Assembly: GCA_903842345.1 (NCBI GenBank)
Contig: CAIMLR010000035.1
Span: forward strand, 39,632-103,631
Origin: an uncultured Myxococcales bacterium
GTDB lineage: Bacteria; Myxococcota_A; UBA9042
DNA length: 64,000 bases
Direction: 5' to 3'
This document shows, one piece after another, positions 20,775 to 29,013 of this stretch; positions within the stretch are counted from its first letter, which is position 1, and every line of letters begins with the position of its first letter. The notes under the pieces were generated by a model. The model was given only the letters and a program-made list of their open reading frames with translations, was not told the origin of the DNA and did not search any database. A program made the translations under genes and the position numbers.

Positions 20775-21536
20775 TCAAGGTCCGTTCCCGCTGCAAATCC
20801 CTGCAACCTTGCCCACCTGCGCGGCGACCTGCGGATTGCCCAGGTACGGCGCGACAATCGCCACCAAGGCCGCCACGTCGCCCGTCGCCAGCGCGCAGAA
20901 GGAATCATCCGGCGCCGTGTAGCACGTCGTGTGGGACGCATACGCTTGGGCGGACAGCGCGTCGCACGACGTAGCCGGTTGCGCGAGTTGCACCGCGAGT
21001 TCGCGTTGCAGGCAGGCGCGGACGCTCTGGAGCCAGTGTTGGCCGGCGGGCGAGAAATCGGCGCGATGCTGCAAGAAGACGTAGCAGAGCGGCTCGCCAA
21101 ACGCGAGCGCGTAGCCCTCCGCGCCGCACGGATCGGCGACTTCCAGGCAGCCCCGGTAGAAGCTGCACGTGTCGCCAACCGGTGAGGTGCACGCACTGGC
21201 GCTGCTGTAGGTCGGTCCAGCGACGCACGGACCGGCGAGCGCCGGGCTGTAGAGCGTCAAGCAGCCAAGCGCGGCGTCACAGGTGGCCCGATCCGCGGCC
21301 GACAGGCGGGCGATGCATGCTGCGCGCGCGGCCAGCGCGTCGGCGGCACTGCAGTAGGTCGCGGCAAGCTCGGCGGCACACGGTCCAAGCGGCGCGGATG
21401 AAGTGGGGACGAGGATGACCGCGGCGTCCGCAGCGCCCACGGGGACGGCCGGCGCGGTGGATGCGCATGCAACAGCGCCGGCAACGAGCAAAGCGGCGGC
21501 CAGATGCGTTGCACGCCGGGAATGGGCTCGGGCCAT
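20775..21536 (-). CDS. Cys-rich secreted/lipoprotein of unknown function
   Basis: A 253-residue protein with an N-terminal signal ending in VACAS, a permissive lipobox, hence a probable lipoprotein. About 14 Cys follow in a regular pattern, including CSFYRGCLE, PCGAEGYALAFGEPLCYVFL, FSPAGQHWLQSVRACLQ and ASHTTCY. This spacing looks like an all-helical disulphide-rich domain. I have the impression that secreted eukaryotic proteins share the segment CG..GY..GFG..C and FS..GQ.W....CLQ, but I cannot confirm it here. ATG at 21534-21536 is chosen for the signal peptide. Function unknown. Confidence 0.72.
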   Translation of the reverse strand: MARAHSRRATHLAAALLVAGAVACASTAPAVPVGAADAAVILVPTSSAPLGPCAAELAATYCSAADALAARAACIARLSAADRATCDAALGCLTLYSPALAGPCVAGPTYSSASACTSPVGDTCSFYRGCLEVADPCGAEGYALAFGEPLCYVFLQHRADFSPAGQHWLQSVRACLQRELAVQLAQPATSCDALSAQAYASHTTCYTAPDDSFCALATGDVAALVAIVAPYLGNPQVAAQVGKVAGICSGNGP

Positions 21537-21681
21537 GACTGCCTGCGATTGGGTTGATCGGTGGAGGACCGGCACGGCCAGCAGCCCGCGACGGCCCGGC
21601 AGTGTGCGAGGGGCGTCTGGACGCGTCAAGCCCGCCGGGGACGCGCGCGCGGCGCATGGCCAGCCTGCCGGCGATGTCCGC

Positions 21682-22173
21682 TCAAATGCGCGCCAGAATG
21701 ACCACGTGGTTCTTGCCGTACTTGCGCGCGCACTTGGGGCAGGTCGGGTAGTAGAAATAGACCTGCTGGACCTTCTTGCCCTTGGCCGCCGCATCGGCCA
21801 ACGTCTCCTTCACCCAGCCGCCGATCTTCCCGTACGGTCCCTCAAAGACCTTGGAGAGGAAAGTGCCGGAGAGCGTCGCCATGCGCGCGCCGGGAACCGC
21901 CTTGGCCACTTCAATGAACACGTCCGCTCCCCAAGCCGAGTTCTCGTCCGCGAGTACGATGCCGTCGGCCAGCTTGGCGCCGGATGCCTCGATCCGTTTC
22001 ATGTTGCGCGTCATCACCGCGCCGAAGTTCAACGGCATGTGCAGGATGCTGCGCACCCGATCCTGCACGAATCGCTTGCCGTCCCAGACAATCTCGCGAT
22101 CCCGCCACGGCTCGGGGTTGAAGGGCGGGCAGCATTGAGCTTCTGCGTTGTGTTCGGTCACGGGGAACCTCAT
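21682..22173 (-). CDS. Conserved protein with CxxC near C-terminus
   Basis: A 163-residue cytosolic protein. Conserved-looking blocks are CCPPFNPEPWRDREIVWDGKR near the N-terminus, HMPLNFGAVMTRNM, GIVLADENSAWGADVF, SGTFLSKVFEGPY and the end YYPTCPKCARKYGKNHVV. I recognise this as a widespread family often labelled 'hydrolase' without proof. Paired Cys at both ends could bind a metal. ATG at 22171-22173 is used because upstream codons are low-complexity. It has no obvious operon partner; the M15-like gene lies 110 bp upstream on the same strand. Confidence 0.75.
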   Translation of the reverse strand: MRFPVTEHNAEAQCCPPFNPEPWRDREIVWDGKRFVQDRVRSILHMPLNFGAVMTRNMKRIEASGAKLADGIVLADENSAWGADVFIEVAKAVPGARMATLSGTFLSKVFEGPYGKIGGWVKETLADAAAKGKKVQQVYFYYPTCPKCARKYGKNHVVILARI

Positions 22174-22283
22174 TTGACGTGAAGCGGCGACCGCGGCTCG
22201 ACCACCAAGCCGTGGCGCGCCGCGCCGCGAACGCGTCCATGGTAGGTGCGGAAATGCGGGACGCCAGTGGCCGGTCCAAGCGC

Positions 22284-22943
22284 TCAGTACCCGTCCGGCG
22301 ACACGTGCATCAGGTCCTTCATTGTGTCGGTACGCTCGCCGCCCCAATGCCAGCCCAGCACGCGCCGAAACGCCGCGACGATGGCACCATCGGGCGTCAG
22401 GCTCACCGCCGGGAGACTCCCGGGGCGCCAGAAACCGCCCAAGCGTCGCCGACAGGTGCCCAGCTCCATTTCCGTCCGGGGCGCGGGCGTGTTCCGCTGG
22501 CAATGGTGGTACAGGCCATTGGCGTTTGGGTTGATGTCGAGCGCCTCGCCAAAAGCGTGCCAGCCAAATTGCGTGCGCTTGCCACGGACGACCGGTCCGC
22601 CCGACCGCCCGACGCGATAGCCGACGAGGGTCTCAATCCGTGCGCCCGCTTTGGCCGCCGCGTGGAGCGCTTCCTCGATGCGTGGCGCGAAGGCGCGGCA
22701 GACGAGGACGGGCGGCATCCCCGAGACCGCCACTCGCGCCTGATCCTCGCGGCAGAGCGTGCAGCCGGTGACGGACCAGTCCGGCGCCTTCTCCCCCGGC
22801 GTCACCTGCGCGTACGGCTTGCTGACGTGCCGATGCGCCACCGCGCGGCGCGCGACGACGCTCCAAGTCCACGTGTCGTACGTGCACATCGACGGCGATG
22901 GCGTTGCCAGCAAGGCGAGAAACAGCGCGAGCAAGTGGTGCAT
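22284..22943 (-). CDS. Secreted M15-like D-Ala-D-Ala peptidase
   Basis: A 219-residue protein with a short N-terminal signal (cleaved near residue 17). The catalytic part has GWHAFGEALDINPNANG, giving the zinc His and Asp of the VanY/M15 fold (HxxGxAxD), and a late TMKDLMHVSPDG that supplies the second zinc His. An N-terminal TGCTLCREDQ block with Cys is shared with similar secreted peptidases. Known: M15 enzymes cut D-Ala-D-Ala or other D-amino-acid bonds in peptidoglycan. Inference: cell-wall remodelling. It lies just downstream of dnaB on the same strand (27-base gap). Confidence 0.82.
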   Translation of the reverse strand: MHHLLALFLALLATPSPSMCTYDTWTWSVVARRAVAHRHVSKPYAQVTPGEKAPDWSVTGCTLCREDQARVAVSGMPPVLVCRAFAPRIEEALHAAAKAGARIETLVGYRVGRSGGPVVRGKRTQFGWHAFGEALDINPNANGLYHHCQRNTPAPRTEMELGTCRRRLGGFWRPGSLPAVSLTPDGAIVAAFRRVLGWHWGGERTDTMKDLMHVSPDGY

Positions 22944-22970
22944 CGGCCACCCTGCAGTGAATGACGTGGC

Positions 22971-24692
22971 CTAGTCGTCGAGTCGGCGTTTGCCCAGGTA
23001 CTCGTCGCTGATCCGCTGGTCCATCGTGGAAAACCGCGTCAGGCGACCTTCAAAGTGCAGCATGCAATCGCCGATCGACCCCGCGCGCTGCTTGGCGATG
23101 ATGAGCTCCGCCATGTGCTCGACCGCCGGATCCTTGGTGTACACGAACTCGCGGTAGATGAACGCGATCAGGTCGGCGTCCTGCTCGATGGCGCCCGATT
23201 CGCGCAAGTCGGACATCATCGGCCGCTTGTTGGGCCGCTGCTCCACGCCGCGATTGAGCTGCGCCAGCGCCAGCACCGTGCAGTGCAGCTCCTTGGCCAA
23301 GCCCTTGAGCGATCGGGAAATTTCGCCGATTTCCTGTTCACGGCTCTGCCGCGGATTGGTGCCCTTGGCCAACTGCAGGTAATCGACAACGATGAGGTCC
23401 AGCGGCCCCTGCATCTGCGCCAGCTTGGCGCGCGCCCGCAGGTCATGCGAGCTCAGCCCCGGCGTGTCGTCGATCAGGAACCGCGCGTTGGACAGCTCGT
23501 CGGCGGCATCGCGCAGTGACACTTCGTCGTCGGCGCTCAGCACGCCCTTGCGCAGCGACGTCAGCTCAATCCGCGCGCGCGCCGACAGCAAGCGCTGCAC
23601 CAGCTCCTCGCGGCCCATTTCCATCGAGAACACAAGCACGCCGTGGTGCATGTTGCCGCGGGCATCCGGCTCCCGCCGCTCGCGCAGCGCCACGTCCAGG
23701 GCGATATTCAGCGCCAGCGCCGTCTTGCCCATCGCCGGCCGCGCCGCGAGCACGATGAGGTTGGTCGGGTGCATGCCTTGGGTCAGCAGATCCAGATCGC
23801 GAAACCCGGTCGGAATGCCCAGAATCTCGCGGCCGCGCTTCTTGGCGTCGAGGATCTGCTGGAACACGACCGGCACGATCTCATTCAAGCCCAGCGCCGC
23901 CGACCGCACGGAGTTCTTCAACGCCTCGGCGACGTTCGTCTCCGCGCGCTGGATGAACTCATCGGGATCGTCGCCCAGCTGAAAATCATTCTGGATCTGC
24001 TGACTCGCGCGCAGGATCCGCCGCACCGCCGACAGCCGGGCAATCCGCCGGGCGTGGTGCTCCACCGCCATCGTCGCGCCGACCGCCTCAGTCAATTCCA
24101 GCAGGTACGCGAGGCCAACCTGATCGCCGTGCTTCTGCCGCAGCAGGTCGGTGTAGACCGATACGGCGTCGATCGGCTGGTGGCGATCGACGAGCGCGAG
24201 CATGGCCTGAAAGATCCAGACGTGGCGCTGATCGTAAAAGTCTTCGGGCTTGACCTCCGCCTGCGCCAGCGGCAACGCCTCGTGATCGACGATGCAGCTC
24301 GCCAGCAGCGCGCGCTCCGTCAGAAGATCGGCAGCGGAAACCGCCGGCTGGCCACTGCCCCGCGCCGGATCGGCAGAAGCGATCGCAGGCGCCCTGCCCG
24401 CGGAAGTCCGCCCACGCCAATGGGAAACGGTCGGATCCGCCCTCAGACTCACCGTTTCGGCATAGGAATCGTCGCCAAAGCCGATATCGCTACCGCCGCG
24501 CGCGTCCGGATCAGCCAGATCAAAGCCGGGATGCTCAGGCAGGCCAGAATCCTCCATTGAATAAGCGGGTTGCCCCGCATTGCCAACATCGGCCGCGCGC
24601 GTTCCATCGGCCGCAACGGCGGCTGCGGACACGGGATCGGCGTCTGCCGTTGCATGATCGTTTGCGAAGGGGTCTTGCGGAGTGCCTGCCAT
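22971..24692 (-). CDS. dnaB: Replicative DNA helicase DnaB
   Basis: A 573-residue hexameric helicase that unwinds DNA at the replication fork. The DnaB N-terminal domain begins near residue 108 (AADLLTERALLASCIVDHEAL). The RecA-like ATPase has Walker A ARPAMGKTA, FSMEMGREELVQRL, Walker B LIVVDYLQL and a late QRAGSIGD. The first 105 residues are an extra acidic, low-complexity tail not present in the usual 450-470-residue DnaB. No inteins. ATG at 24690-24692 is kept, though an internal ATG near residue 46 would remove part of the tail. Confidence 0.95.
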   Translation of the reverse strand: MAGTPQDPFANDHATADADPVSAAAVAADGTRAADVGNAGQPAYSMEDSGLPEHPGFDLADPDARGGSDIGFGDDSYAETVSLRADPTVSHWRGRTSAGRAPAIASADPARGSGQPAVSAADLLTERALLASCIVDHEALPLAQAEVKPEDFYDQRHVWIFQAMLALVDRHQPIDAVSVYTDLLRQKHGDQVGLAYLLELTEAVGATMAVEHHARRIARLSAVRRILRASQQIQNDFQLGDDPDEFIQRAETNVAEALKNSVRSAALGLNEIVPVVFQQILDAKKRGREILGIPTGFRDLDLLTQGMHPTNLIVLAARPAMGKTALALNIALDVALRERREPDARGNMHHGVLVFSMEMGREELVQRLLSARARIELTSLRKGVLSADDEVSLRDAADELSNARFLIDDTPGLSSHDLRARAKLAQMQGPLDLIVVDYLQLAKGTNPRQSREQEIGEISRSLKGLAKELHCTVLALAQLNRGVEQRPNKRPMMSDLRESGAIEQDADLIAFIYREFVYTKDPAVEHMAELIIAKQRAGSIGDCMLHFEGRLTRFSTMDQRISDEYLGKRRLDD

Positions 24693-24909
24693 AGCGCGAG
24701 TCTATCGCAAGTGATGTCCGGCGGTCACGTCCAGTCGACCGCCGACGGAGCCCGCAACCGCCAGACAGCATGCGGTTGCCAGCCACAGGGCGAGTGTAGC
24801 AGCCTGACAATACTCAGGTTCCCCACGGGCGACGGCCAGAAAAAACAAAATCGTCGCAGTGCTGACGGGACAGTCCCGCTGGCCGCTGCGCAAGAGCCAA
24901 GGCTTGAGC

Positions 24910-25515
24910 ATGCTAAAGGTCGGAGACGAGACAGAGGGCTACTGCCAGCGCTGTCGTCTGAACACGTATCAAGCGGTCGCCGCGACGGATGGCCGCACCA
25001 TCTTCACCGCGACCTGCCGTACTTGCCGCAACACCGTGACGTGGAAGGCGGAAGTGTCGGCTGAAGAGGTGCGCGCCAAGCAGATGAAGAAGCTCGGGAA
25101 GTTGCAGCGCGATCGCCCCCGGATGTCGATGCCGCCCGAGGTGATCTCCAAACGCCCGGCGCGCGGTGGCGATCTGGCTGGGCCGCTGCGCGAGCTGTCC
25201 AAGCTGACCGGCAAGCCGATGGGCCTCCCGCCCGAGCAGGATGCCGCCGGATCCGCGCTGCCGAACACGGTTGCGCCCGCGCCCGACCCTGTGCGCCAGA
25301 CGCGTTGGCAGGAACTGACCGCCAAGCTGAGTTCGCGCGACGGCAAACCGTACCTGTTGACGCGCACTTACAAGCCCGGCGACGTCGTTTTGCACAAAGC
25401 CCACGGCCTGGGCGTCGTGGAATCGGTCGTCAATGACGGCGCTTGCCTGGTGCTGTTCCGCGATCAGGAGACCGTCCTGCAGATGAGCGTGTCGCCGCTC
25501 TCGCTGGAACGCTGA
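24910..25515 (+). CDS. Zinc-ribbon protein with CarD/KOW-like C-terminus
   Basis: A 201-residue cytosolic protein. The N-terminus has a four-Cys zinc ribbon, CQRC (12-15) and CRTC (36-39). The middle is a charged, Pro-rich linker. The last 60 residues, GDVVLHKAHGLGVVESVV then LVLFRDQETVLQMSVSPL, read like the Tudor/KOW-type fold of CarD- and TRCF-like RNA-polymerase-binding domains. ATG 24910 starts a family-like sequence. Inference: a transcription-associated adaptor, or a nucleic-acid-binding protein. It is followed by the CTGTTCA array, whose first copy is 6 bases past its stop. Confidence 0.75.
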   Translation: MLKVGDETEGYCQRCRLNTYQAVAATDGRTIFTATCRTCRNTVTWKAEVSAEEVRAKQMKKLGKLQRDRPRMSMPPEVISKRPARGGDLAGPLRELSKLTGKPMGLPPEQDAAGSALPNTVAPAPDPVRQTRWQELTAKLSSRDGKPYLLTRTYKPGDVVLHKAHGLGVVESVVNDGACLVLFRDQETVLQMSVSPLSLER

Positions 25516-25521
25516 GCAAAG

Positions 25522-25592
25522 CTGTTCAACTTTTTTTGAGTACCTGTTCATTTTCCCCTTGCAACCTGTTCATGACATGCATAACCTGTTCA
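25522..25592 (+). promoter_or_regulatory. Operator array: four direct CTGTTCA repeats
   Basis: CTGTTCA occurs at 25522-25528, 25544-25550, 25566-25572 and 25586-25592, all on the same strand; the last three share ACCTGTTCA. Start-to-start spacings are 22, 22 and 20 bp. Known: CarH-type B12 photoreceptors bind direct repeats stepping by 11 bp, with consensus near TnTACA. Inference: this is the operator by which the adjacent CarH-like protein represses the sigma-factor promoter. A possible -35 TTGCAA is at 25559-25564, inside the array. The sigma gene's ribosome site GGAGG is at 25604-25608. Confidence 0.75.
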
Positions 25593-25613
25593 CCGTGACC
25601 CACGGAGGACAGG

Positions 25614-26165
25614 ATGACCGAGCAAGCAATCATGAACGGCCTGGTGAGCGGAGACCCGCAGGCGATTCGCTACTTTTACCAACAGTTTCGCCCGCGCATT
25701 CTCGCGGTTGCGCTGCGACTCGTGCAGAACGAGTGGGACGCTGAAGACGTGCTGCAGGACGTCGTATGGACGGTCGTGCGCAAGGCGGACACGTTCCGCG
25801 GCGACTCGATGTTCTCGAGTTGGCTCTTTCGCGTGACCCAAAACAGCGCCAAGATGCTGTTGCGCAAACGCAAACGCGCGCCGTTGTTGATGACGGACGA
25901 AGCGCTCGAATTTGCCATGGGCGACGACGCGGCTCCGCGGATTGACGACGTGCTGGACCAGCGCGCCGCGGTTGACCGCGTCTCCAGCGCGGTTGAACAG
26001 CTTGACCCGCTCAATCGGGCGATCCTCATGCAGGCGACGATCGACGGCGCTTCGACCGATGAAATGGCCGCGTCGACGGGCCTTTCCACCTTGGCCGTGA
26101 AGGCACGCCTGCACCGCACCCGTCATGCCCTGCGCGAATGCGCGGGCTGGGGGCTGCCGGCATGA
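25614..26165 (+). CDS. ECF-type RNA polymerase sigma factor
   Basis: A 183-residue sigma-70 family factor of the small ECF kind. Region 2 (about 20-95) has DPQAIRYFYQQFRPRILAVA, DAEDVLQDVVWTVVRK and FSSWLFRVTQNSAKMLLRKR. Region 4 (about 120-172) has LDPLNRAILMQATIDGASTDEMAASTGLSTLAVKARLHRTR. GGAGG precedes the ATG. Its TGA overlaps the ATG of the CarH-like gene, so the two are co-translated. Known parallel: LitS next to LitR in Streptomyces, a light-induced sigma that turns on carotenoid genes. Inference: de-repressed by light or loss of B12. No carotenoid genes are in this window, so targets are elsewhere. Confidence 0.92.
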   Translation: MTEQAIMNGLVSGDPQAIRYFYQQFRPRILAVALRLVQNEWDAEDVLQDVVWTVVRKADTFRGDSMFSSWLFRVTQNSAKMLLRKRKRAPLLMTDEALEFAMGDDAAPRIDDVLDQRAAVDRVSSAVEQLDPLNRAILMQATIDGASTDEMAASTGLSTLAVKARLHRTRHALRECAGWGLPA

Positions 26166-27148
26166 AGCACGTACTACCGGCTTTGCAAACTGTCCGGAAA
26201 CCTGTTCAACTTGTCAGCGGGTTGGTGGACAGGGAAAGCGTCGTGAAGCTGTTGAGCATCGGAACTGTGTCAGAAGCGTGCGGAATTCCTATCGATACCC
26301 TGCGGACGTGGGAGCGGCGCTATCACTTTCCGGCGCCGCAGCGCACGTCCGGCGGCCAGCGGCTCTACTCACCGGACACCGTCGATCGGCTGCTCGCGCT
26401 CAAGCGCGCGATGGCCGACGGCATGCAGGTGTCGCGCGCGGTCCAACTCGTCACGTCGACCGGCGAAGCGGCGCCTGCGCCTGTGCTGGCCGGCGCGCGG
26501 TCGCAGGCGAATGAGTCGTACGAGGCGCCCCCGGCGCAGCATTGGCTGAATCGCTGGTTGCATCTTGTGGCAACGCTCGACAGCGACGCGCTCGACCAGC
26601 TTTTCCGCCGCGATCACGGGCTGATGGGCACAATGCGTTTCCTCAACGAACGCTGCGGCCCGTTTCTGGAAGCGCTGGGCCAGGAGTGGGCGGCGGGCCG
26701 CTTGACGGTCGCCAACGAGCACTTTGCCGCGGAGCGGTTCCGCGAATTCATGGTGCGCGTGTGGGGACCGATCGCGGCGGAGAACACCGGCCCTCTCGTG
26801 CTCTGCGCGACGATGCCGGGAGAACACCATCAACTGGGGCTGCACATGGCCGCGGCGACGGTCGCGCTCGCGGGGCTGCGGGTGCTCTTTCTCGGCGCCA
26901 ACATGCCGCCGCAGGACACCGCGCAAGCCGTGCGGATGGCGGGCGCCGTCGCTGTCGTCGTCAGCATTTCGCGGGCGATCGAACCGCCCACGGTGCGGCG
27001 GCAACTGTACGAACTGCGCCTCGCGCTGGGCGACGACGTCACAATCGTCGCGGGTGGACGTGGAGCGCCGGCGAACTACGACACGATCGTCTCGCCCGTC
27101 AGCCTGGACGGGCTGGCCGCATGGGCAACTGACCTGTTCAACTCCTGA
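26162..27148 (+). CDS. carH: B12-dependent MerR-type photoreceptor regulator (CarH/LitR class)
   Basis: A 328-residue repressor. MerR helix-turn-helix at about 33-95 (IGTVSEACGIPIDTLRTWERR), a helical bundle at about 125-205 and a cobalamin Rossmann domain to the end. The photoreceptor signature W-x9-EH is W176...E186-H187. The B12 lower-ligand motif is E221-H222-H223-QLG (ExHxxG). The residue after W176 is Ala, where the Thermus protein has His132. Known: adenosylcobalamin in the dark makes a DNA-binding tetramer, and light breaks the Co-C bond and releases DNA. ATG 26162 overlaps the sigma stop; the first 30 residues before the HTH are unusual and contain a CTGTTCA copy, so GTG near 26242 is an alternative start. 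Confidence 0.9.
   Translation: MKHVLPALQTVRKPVQLVSGLVDRESVVKLLSIGTVSEACGIPIDTLRTWERRYHFPAPQRTSGGQRLYSPDTVDRLLALKRAMADGMQVSRAVQLVTSTGEAAPAPVLAGARSQANESYEAPPAQHWLNRWLHLVATLDSDALDQLFRRDHGLMGTMRFLNERCGPFLEALGQEWAAGRLTVANEHFAAERFREFMVRVWGPIAAENTGPLVLCATMPGEHHQLGLHMAAATVALAGLRVLFLGANMPPQDTAQAVRMAGAVAVVVSISRAIEPPTVRRQLYELRLALGDDVTIVAGGRGAPANYDTIVSPVSLDGLAAWATDLFNS
26202..26208 (+). promoter_or_regulatory. Isolated CTGTTCA copy near the CarH start
   Basis: ACCTGTTCA occurs 40 bases past the ATGA overlap, inside codons upstream of the helix-turn-helix. A weaker CTGTCCG lies 12 bases before it. If the regulator starts at a later GTG, this is an intergenic operator; otherwise it is an internal one. Confidence 0.4.
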
Positions 27149-27192
27149 GACAGTCTGTTCAAGAGTAGCGCAGGCTCACGCCAACCTGTTCA
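27134..27192 (+). promoter_or_regulatory. CTGTTCA copies at the 3' end of carH
   Basis: Three same-strand copies: 27134-27140 (last codons of carH, Leu-Phe-Asn), 27155-27161 (between genes) and 27186-27192 (overlapping the stop of the convergent HTTM gene). Spacings are 21 and 31 bp. They match the array upstream of the sigma gene but sit between convergent genes, where a promoter is not expected. They could extend the repressor complex or loop DNA. Confidence 0.5.
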
Positions 27193-28533
27193 CGGCTTGG
27201 CCGGCGCCAACGCCTCGGCAAGCGCGTTTGCGGCCGCGGCCGGGTCCTCTTTGCCGGTTGCATGGGTGATGTAGAGGTTGCGATCGCCGACGGTGCGGAA
27301 CGCCCGCGGTTGGTCGGCCGCTGACGGCGCCAGCTCCAGGCGCGCGGTCGCTGCGCCCTTGCTGATCGCGAGCGACAGATTCCGCGAATCCCCGGGCACA
27401 CCCAGCTTGTCCACGCGCCAGCCGCCCAGCGTCATGCCAGGCTGGATGGCCCCCAGGCGCGCAGTCTCGTCCGGATTCGGCGAGCGCCAGGCACCGCTCT
27501 CCACCTGCACACGACCGGGCGGAGACGGGGCAGCCACCGAGCCGACCGCGTCCCAGGGCCGCAGAATCTGATCCGGACGGATCGCCAGCCAGAAACGCAC
27601 CGGCGTCAGCCACGCCAAGGCGGCGAGCAGCAGCCCGATCGCGGCGAACTGCAGCATGCTCACGCGCAGCCCCGCACGCGTCACGGCCAGCGTCGCCTCG
27701 GGCTCCTGCCAGCGGCGGGCAAGGCGCGGCCACGGCAGGGCAAACGCCAGCGGCAGGACGAGTACGGCCAGGGACGACATCCCAAACAGGACCCGCAGGC
27801 TGACGTGGAAGCCAAGGACGCAGAAGCAGACGAGCGCCCGCCAACGCGGCCCAAACAGCGCGGCGATGGCGCCCAGTTCAAACACAAGGGTGAAGACGCC
27901 AAGGAAGGTCGTGATGCTGCCGTGGGCGAGGAGAAACGCGATGAGGCGAGCGGGCGGGCTGCTCTCCGCCGGGAGGTAGGCCATCAGGATGTAGCGGACC
28001 ATGCCGCCGTCGGCCCACTCAAAGCCGGTGCGCAGGATTTTGGAAAGGCCGGCGGCGACGTATACGGCGGAGAAGACCCCGAGCGCGCCGTAGAATCCGC
28101 CGATGTCTTCAGCGACGACGTCGCGGACGCGCCGCGCGGACCGCATGACCCGCGCGCCGACAAGCCAACCGAAGAGGCACGCGCCGCCGGTGAGGATTTC
28201 AGCCTGGATCGACCCGTAGATGGCGGTGTGCGTTTCATAGCACAGGCCGATGCCGAGGCAGGCCAAGGCGCCCGCGAGGAGGTCGCCGCGGCGGGCAAAA
28301 CGCCACAAGCCGAACGCGGAGAGCAGGAACAGCACAAGCAGAATCGGCCGATGGGTGCGCAGCAGCTCCAGCAGCCAGAGCGGATGCGGCGCGGGCTTCG
28401 CGCCTGCCTCGACGGCGAGGTCGTTGCGGACGAGATCGAGGGCGCCGTCGGCCGCCACGAACGCAAGCACGGCGCGCACGAGGCGGCGGGACGCGGGGCT
28501 GCTCCAGCCATCGTTCGGATGCGTTTGGCTCAT
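27190..28533 (-). CDS. HTTM-domain membrane protein
   Basis: A 447-residue polytopic protein with about eight helices in its first 310 residues and a soluble C-terminal tail. Features such as ETHTAIYGSIQAEIL, YVAAGLSKILRTGFEWADG and VFELGAIAALFGPRWR match the HTTM (horizontally transferred transmembrane) family related to vitamin-K-dependent gamma-carboxylase. Known: the catalytic family carboxylates Glu in eukaryotes; bacterial members mostly have unknown substrates. ATG at 28531-28533 overlaps the stop of the upstream partner gene, so the two are co-translated. It converges on carH; a CTGTTCA copy overlaps its stop. Confidence 0.8.
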   Translation of the reverse strand: MSQTHPNDGWSSPASRRLVRAVLAFVAADGALDLVRNDLAVEAGAKPAPHPLWLLELLRTHRPILLVLFLLSAFGLWRFARRGDLLAGALACLGIGLCYETHTAIYGSIQAEILTGGACLFGWLVGARVMRSARRVRDVVAEDIGGFYGALGVFSAVYVAAGLSKILRTGFEWADGGMVRYILMAYLPAESSPPARLIAFLLAHGSITTFLGVFTLVFELGAIAALFGPRWRALVCFCVLGFHVSLRVLFGMSSLAVLVLPLAFALPWPRLARRWQEPEATLAVTRAGLRVSMLQFAAIGLLLAALAWLTPVRFWLAIRPDQILRPWDAVGSVAAPSPPGRVQVESGAWRSPNPDETARLGAIQPGMTLGGWRVDKLGVPGDSRNLSLAISKGAATARLELAPSAADQPRAFRTVGDRNLYITHATGKEDPAAAANALAEALAPAKP

Positions 28534-28970
28534 CGCGTCACTTCGCAACGCGCAATCGCGCAGTCGCGGGAGACTGCCGCACCGTCACGGATGCTCCAGA
28601 TGCGGCGGATGATTTCCACTGCCTCGCCGCCCTTGCCGGAATGCCAAGCGATCCAGTTGAGGTCGTCCTTGTCGCGCGCCTCGACCGCCTGGATCTCGCC
28701 GCATTTGGCGGTGGTCTCGGCGAAGGAAGGCAGCGGCGGCGTGGCGCAGCGCCAGCCCTCGTGCGTGCGGATCTCGCTGACTTCGCCGCGGGCGTCGCGC
28801 ACGGCGAGCGGCGCAACGCTCTGCGCGGCCGGCATGCTGTACATGTCAAAGATGTAGAACGGAAACGCGTGATGCACGCCAAACGCGATGACCAGATACG
28901 CCGCGAGCACGCCCCAGCCGACGCGCGTTGCGACTTGCTGGACGGACACAGTGCGCTCTTCCTCGGTCAT
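28530..28970 (-). CDS. Membrane-anchored partner of the HTTM protein
   Basis: A 146-residue protein with one N-terminal membrane helix (about 17-35) and a soluble extracytoplasmic part holding four Cys (WRCATPP, TAKCGEI, RDCAIARC). ATG at 28968-28970 is chosen. Its stop overlaps the HTTM gene's ATG. Small companions of this kind accompany HTTM proteins in some genomes, as far as I recall. Function unknown. Confidence 0.72.
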   Translation of the reverse strand: MTEEERTVSVQQVATRVGWGVLAAYLVIAFGVHHAFPFYIFDMYSMPAAQSVAPLAVRDARGEVSEIRTHEGWRCATPPLPSFAETTAKCGEIQAVEARDKDDLNWIAWHSGKGGEAVEIIRRIWSIRDGAAVSRDCAIARCEVTR

Positions 28971-29013
28971 CCTGTTGTCCCCGCCACACGTTCGCACGGT
29001 CAGCGTAGACGGA

